In this document: positions 9,412-18,965 of the stretch, one piece after another
How positions within the stretch are numbered: position 1 is the stretch's first letter
Layout of the letters: each line of letters starts with the position of its first letter
Source: Allobrachymonas sp.
GTDB lineage: Bacteria > Pseudomonadota > Gammaproteobacteria > Burkholderiales > Burkholderiaceae
NCBI GenBank assembly: GCA_030529305.1
Contig: JAUMXD010000010.1
Span: 1-28,193 of the forward strand
DNA length: 28,193 nucleotides
Direction of reading: 5' to 3'
The notes under the pieces: model-generated
What the model was told of the DNA's origin: nothing
Databases searched by the model: none
The model's input: the letters and a program-made list of their open reading frames with translations, nothing else
Translations under genes and position numbers: made by a program

Positions 9412-10611
9412 ATGCCGGTTTCTTCCGTTCCATCCCATCTGTCTGACCTTTCCACTTTGCCGGATGCCGCCCTGCAACTGGCCCGGCAATTGATCGCTTG
9501 CGAATCCGTCACGCCCGCAGATGGCGGATCCTTGGACTTGATCACTGCCAAGCTGGCGCCGCACGGCTTTGTTTGCGAGCGCATTGATCGGGGGCCGGCG
9601 GGCTTTTTCGTGCGCAACCTCTGGGCCTTGCGCCCCGGCAGCCGGGGCGAGCAGGGGCCTACTGTGGTGTTTGCTGGCCATGTGGACGTGGTGCCGCCCG
9701 GCCCGGCCGAGCAATGGGCCTCGCCCCCGTTCGAGCCCACGGTGCGCGATGGCGTGCTGTATGGCCGCGGCGCCAGCGACATGAAAGGCCCGCTGGCGGC
9801 CATGATCGTGGCTGCGCAAAGCTATGTGGCGGCCCACCCGCACACGCCGCTGAACATCGGCTTTTTGATCACCAGCGACGAAGAAGGCCCGGCCAACGAC
9901 GGCACCGTGGCCGTATGCCAGGCGCTGCGCGAGCGCGGCGTGCGGCTGGATCACTGCGTGGTGGGCGAACCCACGTCCGTGCAACGCACGGGCGACATGA
10001 TCAAGAACGGCCGCCGCGGCAGCCTGAGCGGCAAACTCACCGTCAAGGGCGTGCAGGGCCACATCGCCTACCCGCATCTGGCCAAAAACCCCATCCACCT
10101 GCTGGCCCCTGCGCTGGTCGAGCTGGCCGCCACGCAGTGGGATGCGGGCAATGCGCACTTTCCGCCCACGAGCTGGCAGGTCAGCAACATCCACGGCGGC
10201 ACGGGCGCAAGCAACGTCATACCGGGCACGGTCACGGTTGATTTCAACTTCCGTTTTTCTACCGCTTCAACGCCCGAAAGTTTGCAGCAACAGCTCGAAG
10301 CCGTGCTGCAGCGCCACGGGCTGGATTACGACCTGCAATGGACTTTGAGCGGCCTGCCATTCTTGACCGAGCCGGGCGCTTTGGTGGATGCCGCGCGCCA
10401 GGCCATTGCCGAAGTTACGGGCCTGCAAACCGAGCTTTCCACCAGCGGCGGCACGAGTGATGGCCGCTTCATCGCTCAGATTTGCCCGCAGGTGATCGAA
10501 CTGGGCCCGCCCAATGCCAGCATCCACAAGGTGGACGAGCACATCGCACTGGCTGACTTGCAGCCGCTGCCCGCCATCTACCGGCGCGTGCTGGAGTTGT
10601 TGGCGGCTTGA
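9412..10611 (+). CDS. dapE: Succinyl-diaminopimelate desuccinylase
   Basis: Zinc-dependent M20-family enzyme that removes succinate from N-succinyl-LL-diaminopimelate, a step toward lysine and the peptidoglycan cross-linker meso-diaminopimelate. Metal ligands and catalytic residues are in the expected order: His90 and Asp92 in [11 protein letters not shown], Asp123 in GRGASDMKG, Glu157 and Glu158 in [10 protein letters not shown], Glu186 in VVGEPTS, and His372 in SIHKVDEHI. The 399-residue form from the ATG at 9412 is slightly longer than the usual 375-385 because of a 15-20 residue Ser/Pro-rich N-terminus. Upstream in-frame starts back to 9301 would add an unrelated sequence. No clear ribosome site precedes 9412, so the start is only probable. 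Confidence 0.95.
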   Translation: MPVSSVPSHLSDLSTLPDAALQLARQLIACESVTPADGGSLDLITAKLAPHGFVCERIDRGPAGFFVRNLWALRPGSRGEQGPTVVFAGHVDVVPPGPAEQWASPPFEPTVRDGVLYGRGASDMKGPLAAMIVAAQSYVAAHPHTPLNIGFLITSDEEGPANDGTVAVCQALRERGVRLDHCVVGEPTSVQRTGDMIKNGRRGSLSGKLTVKGVQGHIAYPHLAKNPIHLLAPALVELAATQWDAGNAHFPPTSWQVSNIHGGTGASNVIPGTVTVDFNFRFSTASTPESLQQQLEAVLQRHGLDYDLQWTLSGLPFLTEPGALVDAARQAIAEVTGLQTELSTSGGTSDGRFIAQICPQVIELGPPNASIHKVDEHIALADLQPLPAIYRRVLELLAA

Positions 10612-10667
10612 TGCCAGCCTGGCTACTGATTGTTTGATGCTTGAACGATTGTTGGAAATTCGCTTCG

Positions 10668-11582
10668 ATGAAATTGATGGACCTGGTTCGCAGCGCCGAA
10701 CAGCAACTGCTTGATGCAGGCGTGGCTTTTGGCCACGGCACCGATAACGCTTGGGACGAAGCCGCCTGGATCACCCTGTGGGCGCTGGGCTTGCCGCTGG
10801 ACACAGACATCGAAGACGAAGCCGCGCACCCGCCCATCTGCGCAGCAGACGCGGCCAAGGTCGAGCAGGGCGTGCAGCAACGCATTGCCCAGCGCAAGCC
10901 CTTTGCCTACATCGCCCGCGAGGCGTGGCTGCAGGGCGTGCCGTTTTATGTGGACGAGCGCGTCATCATCCCGCGCAGCCTGATTGCCGAATTGATAGCC
11001 AGCGGCAGCATCGACGTGTTCTTGTCGGCCGATACGCAGCGCGTGCTCGACCTGTGCACAGGCAATGGCAGCCTGGCCGTGCTGGCGGCCCTGGCCTGGC
11101 CCGATGTGCAGGTGGACGCTGCCGACATCTCGCCCGATGCACTGGCTGTGGCCCGCATCAATGTGGAAAAGCACGGCTTGCAAAGCCGCATCCGCCTGCT
11201 TCAAAGCGATGGCCTGGCCGCCTGCACCGGCCCCTACGACCTGATCGTGTGCAATCCGCCCTACGTCAACGCGGCCAGCATGGCCGATCTGCCCGCCGAA
11301 TACCGCGCCGAGCCTGCCTTGGCCCTGGCCGGCGGCGCAGACGGCATGGACTTTGTGCGCCCGCTGCTGGCGCAGGCCGCCGCGCATTTGAACGAAGGCG
11401 GCGTGCTGGTGCTGGAAATCGGGCACGAGCGCAATCATTTCGAAGCGGCTTTTCCTGATCTGAATCCGATTTGGCTGGATACCAGCGCGGGCAGCGACCA
11501 GGTGTTGCTGCTCACGCGCGAGGCTTTGCTGGATCAGGCCATGGGGCCGACGCTGGAGCCCACCAAGGGGCCGGCAGCATGA
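10668..11582 (+). CDS. prmB: Ribosomal protein uL3 glutamine methyltransferase PrmB
   Basis: SAM-dependent enzyme that methylates a glutamine side chain of ribosomal protein uL3 during large-subunit assembly. The 304-residue protein has the SAM-binding glycine motif LDLCTGNGSLAV near residue 125 and the N-glutamine methyltransferase motif NPPY at 196-199. The segment FYVDERVIIPRSLIAELI near 92 is the PrmB version of this family's signature, and it separates PrmB from PrmC and HemK. The start at 10668 has a weak GGAAA about 10 bases upstream; ATG 10677 is an alternative. Its TGA overlaps the ATG of the ABC-F gene (ATGA, 11579-11582), so the two are probably translationally coupled. Confidence 0.94.
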   Translation: MKLMDLVRSAEQQLLDAGVAFGHGTDNAWDEAAWITLWALGLPLDTDIEDEAAHPPICAADAAKVEQGVQQRIAQRKPFAYIAREAWLQGVPFYVDERVIIPRSLIAELIASGSIDVFLSADTQRVLDLCTGNGSLAVLAALAWPDVQVDAADISPDALAVARINVEKHGLQSRIRLLQSDGLAACTGPYDLIVCNPPYVNAASMADLPAEYRAEPALALAGGADGMDFVRPLLAQAAAHLNEGGVLVLEIGHERNHFEAAFPDLNPIWLDTSAGSDQVLLLTREALLDQAMGPTLEPTKGPAA

Positions 11583-13711
11583 TCGTTTTCAGCCACGTCA
11601 CGCTGCAACGCGGCACCAAGGTGCTGCTCGATCGTGCTTCGGTCAGCATCAACCCCGGCGAAAAAGTGGCGCTGGTGGGGCGCAATGGCGCGGGTAAATC
11701 CAGTCTGTTCGGCTTGCTCAATGGCACGCTGCACGAAGATGGTGGCGAGATTGCCGTGCCCAGCACCTGGCGCCTGGCGCAGGTGGAGCAGAACATGCCC
11801 GAAACGGCTGAAAGCGCCACCGACTTTGTGCTGGGGGGCGATACCCGATTGCAGCAGGCGCAGGCCGAACTGCGTGTGGCTGAGACCAGCGGCGACGGCA
11901 TGGCGATTGCGCACGCCCACGCTTTGCTGCAAGACGCTGGCGCGCACGATGCGGCCGCGCGCGCGCAGATGCTGATTCTGGGGCTGGGCTTTCAGCCAAA
12001 TGAGTTGAACCGGCCCGTGAACAGCTTTTCGGGCGGCTGGCGCATGCGCTTGCAATTGGCACGCGCCCTGATGTGCCCCAGCGATTTGCTGTTGCTGGAC
12101 GAACCCACCAACCACCTGGATTTGGATGCCCTGGTGTGGCTTGAAGGCTGGCTCAAGCGCTACCCTGGCACTTTGCTGGTGATCAGCCACGACCGGGAAT
12201 TTCTTGACGCCATCACGCAAGTCACCATCCACATTGAGCATGCCCAGCTCACGCGCTACGGCGGCAACTACAGCGCGTTTGAAGAGCAGCGCGCCCAGCA
12301 GATCGTGTTGCAGCAAGCGGCCTATGCGCGCCAGCAGGAAAAGATCGCCCACCTGCAAAAGTTCATCGATCGCTTCAAGGCCAAGGCCACCAAGGCCAAG
12401 CAGGCGCAAAGCCGCGTGAAGGCGCTGGAGCGCATGGAAAAGCTTGCGCCCGTGCTCACCAGTGCCGACTTCACCTTTGAATTTGACGAGCCGCCGCAGC
12501 TGCCCAACCCCATGCTCGTGATCAAGGATGCGAGCTTTGGTTACCGCGCCCAGCCCGGTGTGGGGCAACAGCCTGGCTCAGGCGATCAGGCGTCATCCAC
12601 AGCGGCTGGGGTGGCAACTGATCTGCCCGAATTTGGTACCAGCGCCGCGATGCGCGATCAGCTTTCGCAAGCCGGTGAATGCCTGCCGCCCATCGCCGCG
12701 GCCGATACCGTGATCTTGCGCAATGTGAACCGCTCGGTGCAGGCCGGGCAGCGCATTGGCGTGCTGGGGGCCAACGGGCAGGGCAAATCGACTTTGGTCA
12801 AAACCATTGCGGGCGATTTGCCGCTGCTGGCTGGGCGCATCACGCAGGGCAAGGGTTTGCGCATCGGCTACTTTGCCCAGCAGGAGCTGGACATCCTCCG
12901 CCCCGACGAGCACCCCTTGCAACACATGCAGCACTTGGCCAAGCAGTATCCAGAGATTGCCGCAGAGCGCGGGCGCGAGCAGGATTTGCGCAATTTTCTG
13001 GGCAGCTTTTTGTTCACGGGCGACATGGTGCACCAGGCCGTGGGCAGCATGAGCGGCGGCGAAAAAGCCCGTCTGGCCCTGGCCATGCTGGTGTGGCAGC
13101 AACCCAATCTGCTGCTGCTGGACGAGCCCACCAACCACCTGGATCTGATGACGCGCGAGGCGCTGTCGCTCGCCCTCAATGGCTTTGAAGGCACGCTCAT
13201 GCTGGTGAGCCACGATCGGGCCTTGCTGCGCGCCGTGTGCGAAGAGTTCTGGCTGGTGGGGCAGGGCACGGTGCAGTCTTTCGAAGGCGATTTGGACGAC
13301 TACCAACGCTATCTGCTGGATTTGGCCCAACAACGCCGTGAAAGCGCCGCCGGGTCGGCCGGTACGGCCGCGGCCGCATCGGCTGCAGCAGCGCAAGCCG
13401 CCAAGCCGTTATCGGGCGGGGCCTTGCGCAAGCAGCAGCAGGCGCAGCGCCAGCAGTATTTGCAGCAACGCCGCCCCTGGCAAAAACAGCTGGAGCAGGC
13501 CGAGGCCGACATGGCCGCCCTGGGCGCCGAAAAAACCAAACTCGAAGAGCGCCTGTGCCAGCCCATGCCCGCCGATGAAATCGCGGCTGCGGGCAAACAG
13601 CTCAAGGCCGTGCAGCATCAGCTGGATGAGGCCGAGGAGCGTTGGCTGCAAGCCTCCAGCGAGCTGGAGGCCTTGGAACGAGAACAAACGCAATTGGCCG
13701 GACAGGGCTGA
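11579..13711 (+). CDS. ABC-F family ATPase, YheS-like
   Basis: Soluble tandem ATPase without membrane spans. ABC-F proteins bind the ribosome at the E site and relieve stalled or non-productive states. The first ATPase unit has Walker A GRNGAGKSS (34-42), signature FSGGWRMRLQLARAL and LLLLDEPTNHLD. The second has GANGQGKST (397-405), signature MSGGEKARLALAM and LLLLDEPTNHLD. Between them lies the P-site linker, rich in KAKATKAKQAQSR. A charged coiled-coil tail (about 620-710) ends the protein. At 710 residues it is longer than E. coli YheS (637). The excess is largely a Gly/Ser/Ala-rich insertion at about 325-375, early in the second ATPase unit, plus an Ala-rich run before the tail. Its start overlaps the prmB stop. 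Confidence 0.94.
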   Translation: MIVFSHVTLQRGTKVLLDRASVSINPGEKVALVGRNGAGKSSLFGLLNGTLHEDGGEIAVPSTWRLAQVEQNMPETAESATDFVLGGDTRLQQAQAELRVAETSGDGMAIAHAHALLQDAGAHDAAARAQMLILGLGFQPNELNRPVNSFSGGWRMRLQLARALMCPSDLLLLDEPTNHLDLDALVWLEGWLKRYPGTLLVISHDREFLDAITQVTIHIEHAQLTRYGGNYSAFEEQRAQQIVLQQAAYARQQEKIAHLQKFIDRFKAKATKAKQAQSRVKALERMEKLAPVLTSADFTFEFDEPPQLPNPMLVIKDASFGYRAQPGVGQQPGSGDQASSTAAGVATDLPEFGTSAAMRDQLSQAGECLPPIAAADTVILRNVNRSVQAGQRIGVLGANGQGKSTLVKTIAGDLPLLAGRITQGKGLRIGYFAQQELDILRPDEHPLQHMQHLAKQYPEIAAERGREQDLRNFLGSFLFTGDMVHQAVGSMSGGEKARLALAMLVWQQPNLLLLDEPTNHLDLMTREALSLALNGFEGTLMLVSHDRALLRAVCEEFWLVGQGTVQSFEGDLDDYQRYLLDLAQQRRESAAGSAGTAAAASAAAAQAAKPLSGGALRKQQQAQRQQYLQQRRPWQKQLEQAEADMAALGAEKTKLEERLCQPMPADEIAAAGKQLKAVQHQLDEAEERWLQASSELEALEREQTQLAGQG

Positions 13712-13808
13712 GCCAAAGAACAGGAGAAAGAACAAGATCGGCAACAAGCCAATCGCTTAGCCAAACAAGTATGCAAACGACGAGCAGCAAAAAGCAAAGG
13801 GGTCAGTG

Positions 13809-13844
13809 AAGGGACAAGCAAAGGGACAAGTAAAGGAATCAATG
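13809..13844 (+). repeat. Short 12-base tandem repeat
   Basis: Two near-identical copies, AAGGGACAAGCA and AAGGGACAAGTA (13809-13832), are followed by a degenerate third starting AAGGAATCA. The repeat lies in the purine-rich spacer between the ABC-F and lipoprotein genes. Confidence 0.6.
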
Positions 13845-13855
13845 GGGGGGACATC

Positions 13856-14521
13856 ATGCAAACTCAACAAAACCAGCGAAGCGCGCCCAGCAACAGGGCC
13901 AGGCCCACAGGGGCTTGGGCTTGCGGCCGGGCTGCGGTTTGGGTCTTGGCCGGTGCGCTGGGGGCAGGGAGCTTGTTGGGCTGCCAGCCCGCTGGCGGAT
14001 CGGGGGGTGCGCAGCCCGCTGCATCTTTAGCCGTTTCTGCGGCTGCAGCCCAAACGGCTTCTGCGCCTGAAGCGCCTGCCTCTGCACCTGCTGCGGGCGC
14101 TTCGCAAGCCGCGGCCATGCCGCTGCGCGGCATCTACACCTGGGGCAGCGAGGTGGAAACGCTCTCGCCCTGCAACAGCAACAAAACCTATTGGCTCGAA
14201 GGCGACGAAAAGCTGCTCGCTCCGCTGCAAGACTTGGCCATCCGCAAAGCCGATGCCGCCAATGAGGCCTACCAGCCCATCTACGTGGAAGTGCTGGTGA
14301 GCGACGCCGGGCGCGCCACCGACGGTTTTGCCGTGGATTACGACGGCCTTATGCAGCTGCAAGCCGTGCAAGCCGCCAGCGCCCAGGTGCCGGCCGATTG
14401 CAAGCTGCTGGATTGGCCCGAGATGCCAGTTGCTACGGATGCTGCGGATACATCGCGTGACGCATCCCGCCAGTCCTCGCCCGTATTGATCCGTCCACCA
14501 TCTGCCCCGCTTGCGCAATAA
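13856..14521 (+). CDS. Lipoprotein with NlpE C-terminal-like domain
   Basis: A 221-residue predicted lipoprotein. A basic N-terminus and a hydrophobic stretch lead to the lipobox SLLGC, with Cys43 as the lipidated residue. An Ala/Pro/Ser-rich linker (45-87) follows, then a compact domain at about 88-185 beginning LRGIYTWGSEVETLSPC. The pattern of a GIY strand, a cysteine about 14 residues later, a WLEGD strand, and a later Cys (CKLLDWPE) recalls the C-terminal OB-like domain of the envelope stress sensor NlpE. This likeness is inferred by eye. A run of seven G stands 6 bases before the ATG. The 144 bases between the ABC-F stop and this ATG are open in the same frame. Confidence 0.72.
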   Translation: MQTQQNQRSAPSNRARPTGAWACGRAAVWVLAGALGAGSLLGCQPAGGSGGAQPAASLAVSAAAAQTASAPEAPASAPAAGASQAAAMPLRGIYTWGSEVETLSPCNSNKTYWLEGDEKLLAPLQDLAIRKADAANEAYQPIYVEVLVSDAGRATDGFAVDYDGLMQLQAVQAASAQVPADCKLLDWPEMPVATDAADTSRDASRQSSPVLIRPPSAPLAQ

Positions 14522-14608
14522 GCAGCAGGCGCAGCCTCGGCTGCACGGCTTGCATGCTCGGGGAGTGCATGTTACAAAGACTCACTTTCCTCGTCTTTTC
14601 CTGTTTGC

Positions 14609-16264
14609 ATGTCGCCCCAACACAGCCGCCCCCATCATGCCCAGCATGCGCTCACGCCTGTGGTCGCCGCCTTGGTGGTGGCCAGCATGCTGCTGCCGCA
14701 GGCCGTGGCCTATGCGGCCATTGCCGGGGTGCCGACGGCGCATGCGGTGGTGGCCGCCTTGGTCGGCCTGGGCGTTTACGCCCTGTGGGGCAGCAGCCGC
14801 TATGCCATCGTGTCGGCCACGTCTTCGGCCGCGGCGATTTTTGCCTCGGTGGTGGCGGCCAATGGCCTGGCGGGCGGGTATGCGCTGGTATGCCTCACTG
14901 GCATCCTGTTCGTGCTGGCGGCCATTTTTCGGGCCGATTTTCTGGCCACGCTGATCGCGCGCCCGGTGCTGCGCGGCTTTGCCTATGCCCTGGCGCTGAA
15001 CATCGTGGTGCGCCAATTGCCCGCCGTGGCGGGGCTGAGCGTGCAGGCCAGCAACTTTCCGCAACTGCTGTGGCGTTTGCTCAAGGCCCTGCCGCAAACG
15101 CATGGGCCCAGCCTGCTGTTGGGCATGGGCACGTGGGCGCTGTGGCTGCTGCTGCGTGTGCTGCGCCGCCGCCATGCCTGGGTGCACCCGCCCTTGCTGA
15201 TTTTCGGGGCAGGCGTGCTGACAGCCGTGGCGCTGCCCTTGCAACACATGGGCGTGGCCTCGATCGGTTCCATCGGCCTGGCGCCCTGGCGTTGGCAATG
15301 GCCCAGCATGGACTGGGCCGATTGGGCGCTGGCCGCGCACATGGCGCCGGCGCTGTTCATGGTGCTGTTTGCCGAATCGTGGGGCACGGTGCGATCCATT
15401 TCTTTGCAACGCGCCGAATCGGCGAGTGTGCGCCGCGAGATGCTGGCGCTGGGCCTGGCCAATGTGATGAGCGGCATTTTCCAGGGGCTGCCGGTGGGCG
15501 CGGGCTATTCGGCTTCGACGGCCAATGAATCGGCCGGCGGCAACACCAAGCTGGTGGGGGCGCTTGCGGCCGTGCTGATGGCGCTGATGCTGTTGCTTGT
15601 GCGCGATTGGCTGGAGATGCTGCCCCTGCCCGTGATGGCCGCCATTGCCGCAGGCATTTTGGCCAGCCATTTGAGCCCCCGGCGCTTGCTCGATACGCTC
15701 AAACTCAAAAACGATTCGTGGCTGGCGCTGGTGACCGTGGCCGGGGTGCTGCTTACCGGCGTGATGATGGGCATGCTGCTCAGCGTGGGGCTGTCGGTGC
15801 TCCTGGTGCTGTGGCGCTTTGCCCACCCGGGCCTGAGCGAGCTGGGGCGCTTGCCCGGCACGCGCGAATTTCTCGATCGCGCGCACCACCCCGAGGTGCA
15901 CAAGCAGCCGGGCGTGCTCATCCTGCGTCCGGAAGAGCCGGTGTTCTTCGCCAATGCCGAGGCCATCTTCCAGCAAGTGCGGCACCGCGCCGTTGAGCAG
16001 GATTTGCGGGCCGTGGTCTTGAGCATGGAGCACTGCGATGACCTCGATACCACCTCGGTGGAAGCCTTGTGCGAGCTGCAGCAGTGGATGCGCAAACGGG
16101 GCGTGCAATTGCTGCTGGCCCGCGCCAAAGATCGCCCGCGCGCCGCCCTGCAATGCGCGGCGCATCCGCCATACAACGAACGGTGGCAGTTTTTCTGGAG
16201 TGTGGATGCGGCCGTGAGCAGCGTGTTGCCGCTTGGCGGGCTGTTTGCGCCACCGTGGAATTGA
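14609..16264 (+). CDS. SulP family anion permease with STAS domain
   Basis: Inner-membrane transporter of the SLC26/SulP family, whose members carry sulfate, bicarbonate, dicarboxylates or other anions; the substrate cannot be read from the sequence. The 551-residue protein has about 10-12 hydrophobic segments in residues 14-420, with the family blocks LLPQAVAYAAIAGVP near 28 and GSSRYAIVSATSSAAA near 61. A conserved GYSAST is at about 303. The cytoplasmic STAS domain (about 430-520) starts PGVLILRPEEPVFFANA and has a DTTSVEAL turn, the site matching the anti-sigma-antagonist fold. The ATG at 14609 lacks a visible ribosome site. The lipoprotein gene ends 87 bases upstream, so co-transcription is possible. 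Confidence 0.92.
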   Translation: MSPQHSRPHHAQHALTPVVAALVVASMLLPQAVAYAAIAGVPTAHAVVAALVGLGVYALWGSSRYAIVSATSSAAAIFASVVAANGLAGGYALVCLTGILFVLAAIFRADFLATLIARPVLRGFAYALALNIVVRQLPAVAGLSVQASNFPQLLWRLLKALPQTHGPSLLLGMGTWALWLLLRVLRRRHAWVHPPLLIFGAGVLTAVALPLQHMGVASIGSIGLAPWRWQWPSMDWADWALAAHMAPALFMVLFAESWGTVRSISLQRAESASVRREMLALGLANVMSGIFQGLPVGAGYSASTANESAGGNTKLVGALAAVLMALMLLLVRDWLEMLPLPVMAAIAAGILASHLSPRRLLDTLKLKNDSWLALVTVAGVLLTGVMMGMLLSVGLSVLLVLWRFAHPGLSELGRLPGTREFLDRAHHPEVHKQPGVLILRPEEPVFFANAEAIFQQVRHRAVEQDLRAVVLSMEHCDDLDTTSVEALCELQQWMRKRGVQLLLARAKDRPRAALQCAAHPPYNERWQFFWSVDAAVSSVLPLGGLFAPPWN

Positions 16265-16484
16265 GCGAAGCGGCGTGCAAGCTTTTTTGCTTATGCATCC
16301 GCTTGAGATTGTGTGCCTGATGCCTGCATGAGCCGGGCGATGGGCATGGGGCAGTCGTCTGCGGCAACGCCAGGCTCCCCCAGTTCAACGCGGTGTTTTT
16401 CACTATGATGTGCCGTTTTCTCTTTCTGCCGGATTGATGAACAGAGGGTAGAAGGGCAACGCCGATTTTTGGGAGCTTGCTGGC

Positions 16485-18782
16485 ATGAAATTCCGTTTTC
16501 CCATCGTCATCATCGATGAAGACTACCGCTCCGACAACACCTCGGGCCTGGGCATTCGCGCGCTGGCCGAGGCCATCGAGCAAGAGGGTTTCGAGGTGGT
16601 GGGCGTGACCAGCTATGGCGACCTGAGCCAGTTCGCCCAGCAGCAAAGCCGCGCCAGCGCCTTCATTTTGTCGATTGACGATGAAGAGTTCGTGAGCGAT
16701 GGCCCCGAACCCGACCCTGCCGCCATTCTGAGCCTGCGCAACTTCATCAGGGAAGTGCGCCGCAAGAACGAGGACGTGCCCATCTACCTGCACGGCGAAA
16801 CCAAAACCAGCCAGCACTTGCCCAACGACATCCTGCGCGAGCTGCACGGCTTCATCCACATGTTCGAGGACACGCCCGAGTTTGTGGCCAAGCACATCGT
16901 GCGCGAAGCCCGCAACTACCTCGAAGGCATTCAGCCGCCTTTCTTCAAGGCCCTGCTGGACTATGCCGAAGACGGCTCCTACTCCTGGCACTGCCCGGGT
17001 CATTCGGGCGGCGTGGCCTTCCTGAAAAGCCCCATCGGCCAGATGTACCACCAGTTTTATGGCGAGAACATGCTGCGCGCCGACGTGTGCAATGCGGTGG
17101 AAGAGCTGGGCCAGCTGCTCGACCACAACGGCGCCATTGGCGAGAGCGAGCGCAACGCCGCGCGCATCTTCAATGCCGATCATTGCTTCTTCGTCACCAA
17201 TGGCACCTCTACCTCCAACAAAATCGTGTGGCACCACAATGTGGCGCCGGGCGATGTGGTGGTGGTCGATCGCAATTGCCACAAATCGATTCTGCACAGC
17301 ATCATCATGACCGGGGCCATCCCCGTGTTTTTGCGCCCCACGCGCAACCATTACGGCATCATCGGCCCCATTCCCAAAAGCGAGTTCGAGCCCGCGCGCA
17401 TTCGCGCCAAGATCGCGCGCAACCCGCTGCTCAAGGGGGTGGATGCCAAGGCCGTCAAGCCGCGCATCTTGAGCCTCACGCAATCCACTTACGACGGTGT
17501 GCTCTACAACACCGAAGTCATCAAGAAAACACTCGATGGTTACGTCGATAACCTGCATTTCGATGAAGCCTGGCTGCCGCATGCGGCTTTCCATCCCTTC
17601 TACGGCACCTATCACGCCATGGGCAAAAAGCGTGCGCGGCCCAAGCACTCGGTGGTGTACTCCACCCAATCGGTGCACAAGCTGCTGGCAGGCATCAGCC
17701 AGGCCAGCCACGTGCTGGTGCAGGATTCGCAAAAAACGCGGCTCGATCGCCACCTGTTCAACGAAGCGTATTTGATGCACACCAGCACCAGCCCGCAATA
17801 CAGCATCATCGCCAGTTGCGACGTGGCCGCCGCCATGATGGAGCCGCCCGCGGGCACTGCGTTGGTGGAAGAAAGCCTGCAAGAGTCACTCGACTTTCGC
17901 CGCGCCATGCGCAAGGTGGACGACGACTTCGGCAAAGACGAATGGTGGTTCCAGGTGTGGGGCCCCAACAAGCTGGTGGAAGAAGGTATTGGCCGCGCGC
18001 AAGACTGGATCCTGAAAGTCGGCGCCACGCGCAGCGCCAACTGGCACGGCTTTGGCAACCTGGCTGCGGGCTTCAACATGCTCGACCCGATCAAGTGCAC
18101 CATCGTCACGCCGGGCCTGAACATGAGCGGGCGCTTCGAGAAAACCGGCATCCCCGCCAGCATCGTCACCAAATACCTGGCCGAGCACGGCGTGGTGGTG
18201 GAAAAAACCGGGCTCTACAGCTTTTTCATCATGTTCACCATCGGCATCACCAAAGGCCGCTGGAACACGCTCGTGACCGCGCTGCAGCAGTTCAAGGACG
18301 ACCACGACAAGAACCAGCCCATGTGGCGCGTCATGCCCAAGTTCTGTGCCCAAATGGCCAGCCGAACCGGTGGCGCACGCTATCAGCGCATGGGCTTGAA
18401 AGACATGTGCCAGATGGTGCACCAGATGTATGCGCGCCACGACATTGCGCGGCTCACCACCGACATGTATCTGAGCGACCTCACCCCCGCCATGCGCCCG
18501 GCCGATGCTTATGCGGCCATCGCCCAGCGCCAGACCGAGCGCGTGCCGATTGACCAGCTCGAAGGCCGCATCACCACCAGCCTCGTCACGCCCTACCCGC
18601 CGGGCATTCCGCTGTTGATACCGGGCGAAGTGTTCAACAAAAAGATCGTGGATTACCTCAAGTTCTCGCGCGCCTTCTCGCAAGAATGCCCAGGCTTCGA
18701 GACCGACATCCACGGCCTGGTGGAAGAGGTGGATGACAAAGGCCAGGTCAGCTACTTTGCTGATTGCGTGAAGCAGGGGTGA
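16485..18782 (+). CDS. Orn/Lys/Arg decarboxylase (AdiA/LdcI class)
   Basis: PLP enzyme of the large bacterial basic amino acid decarboxylases, which form decamers and release CO2 plus a polyamine or agmatine, often in acid resistance. The 765-residue protein has an N-terminal wing (response-regulator-like) domain, about 1-130, the PLP core, and the C-terminal domain. Lys399 in STQSVHKLLAG is the Schiff-base lysine. WHCPGHSGGVAF near 168 and HFDEAWLPHAAFHPFY near 353 are core marks. HGVVVEKTGLYSF and PGFETDIHG look more like LdcI than AdiA, but the substrate is unresolved. GGGAG lies about 10 bases before the ATG. No cognate amino acid antiporter gene is adjacent, which leaves an acid-resistance role unproven. 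Confidence 0.93.
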   Translation: MKFRFPIVIIDEDYRSDNTSGLGIRALAEAIEQEGFEVVGVTSYGDLSQFAQQQSRASAFILSIDDEEFVSDGPEPDPAAILSLRNFIREVRRKNEDVPIYLHGETKTSQHLPNDILRELHGFIHMFEDTPEFVAKHIVREARNYLEGIQPPFFKALLDYAEDGSYSWHCPGHSGGVAFLKSPIGQMYHQFYGENMLRADVCNAVEELGQLLDHNGAIGESERNAARIFNADHCFFVTNGTSTSNKIVWHHNVAPGDVVVVDRNCHKSILHSIIMTGAIPVFLRPTRNHYGIIGPIPKSEFEPARIRAKIARNPLLKGVDAKAVKPRILSLTQSTYDGVLYNTEVIKKTLDGYVDNLHFDEAWLPHAAFHPFYGTYHAMGKKRARPKHSVVYSTQSVHKLLAGISQASHVLVQDSQKTRLDRHLFNEAYLMHTSTSPQYSIIASCDVAAAMMEPPAGTALVEESLQESLDFRRAMRKVDDDFGKDEWWFQVWGPNKLVEEGIGRAQDWILKVGATRSANWHGFGNLAAGFNMLDPIKCTIVTPGLNMSGRFEKTGIPASIVTKYLAEHGVVVEKTGLYSFFIMFTIGITKGRWNTLVTALQQFKDDHDKNQPMWRVMPKFCAQMASRTGGARYQRMGLKDMCQMVHQMYARHDIARLTTDMYLSDLTPAMRPADAYAAIAQRQTERVPIDQLEGRITTSLVTPYPPGIPLLIPGEVFNKKIVDYLKFSRAFSQECPGFETDIHGLVEEVDDKGQVSYFADCVKQG

Positions 18783-18824
18783 GGGGCGGCTTGCACTTGC
18801 AGGCCGTGTGGGCTTGAAAAGACA

Positions 18825-18862
18825 AGGGGGCCTGCTGGCCCTTTCATTGTTTGCGATTTTTG
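18825..18862 (+). terminator. Probable terminator after the decarboxylase gene
   Basis: AGGGGGCC (18825-18832) pairs with GGCCCTTT (18837-18844), with two G-T pairs and a TGCT loop, followed by a T-rich stretch ending in TTTTT. GGCCCTT (18837-18843) can instead pair with AAGGGCC at 18877-18883, so two structures compete. Confidence 0.5.
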
Positions 18863-18965
18863 GCGAAAGACCTTTCAAGGGCCAAAAGGGCTGCATGTGC
18901 CAACCGACTCAAGCAGCAAGGCAAGGGTAATGCTATTCATGTGGTCGCAACTTTTGGCTTGTTTC

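Noticed and set aside
14582..17882. Long minus-strand open frames over the SulP and decarboxylase genes
   Set aside because: Both are shadows of convincing plus-strand genes, with His/Gln/Arg-rich content typical of GC-rich antisense frames.
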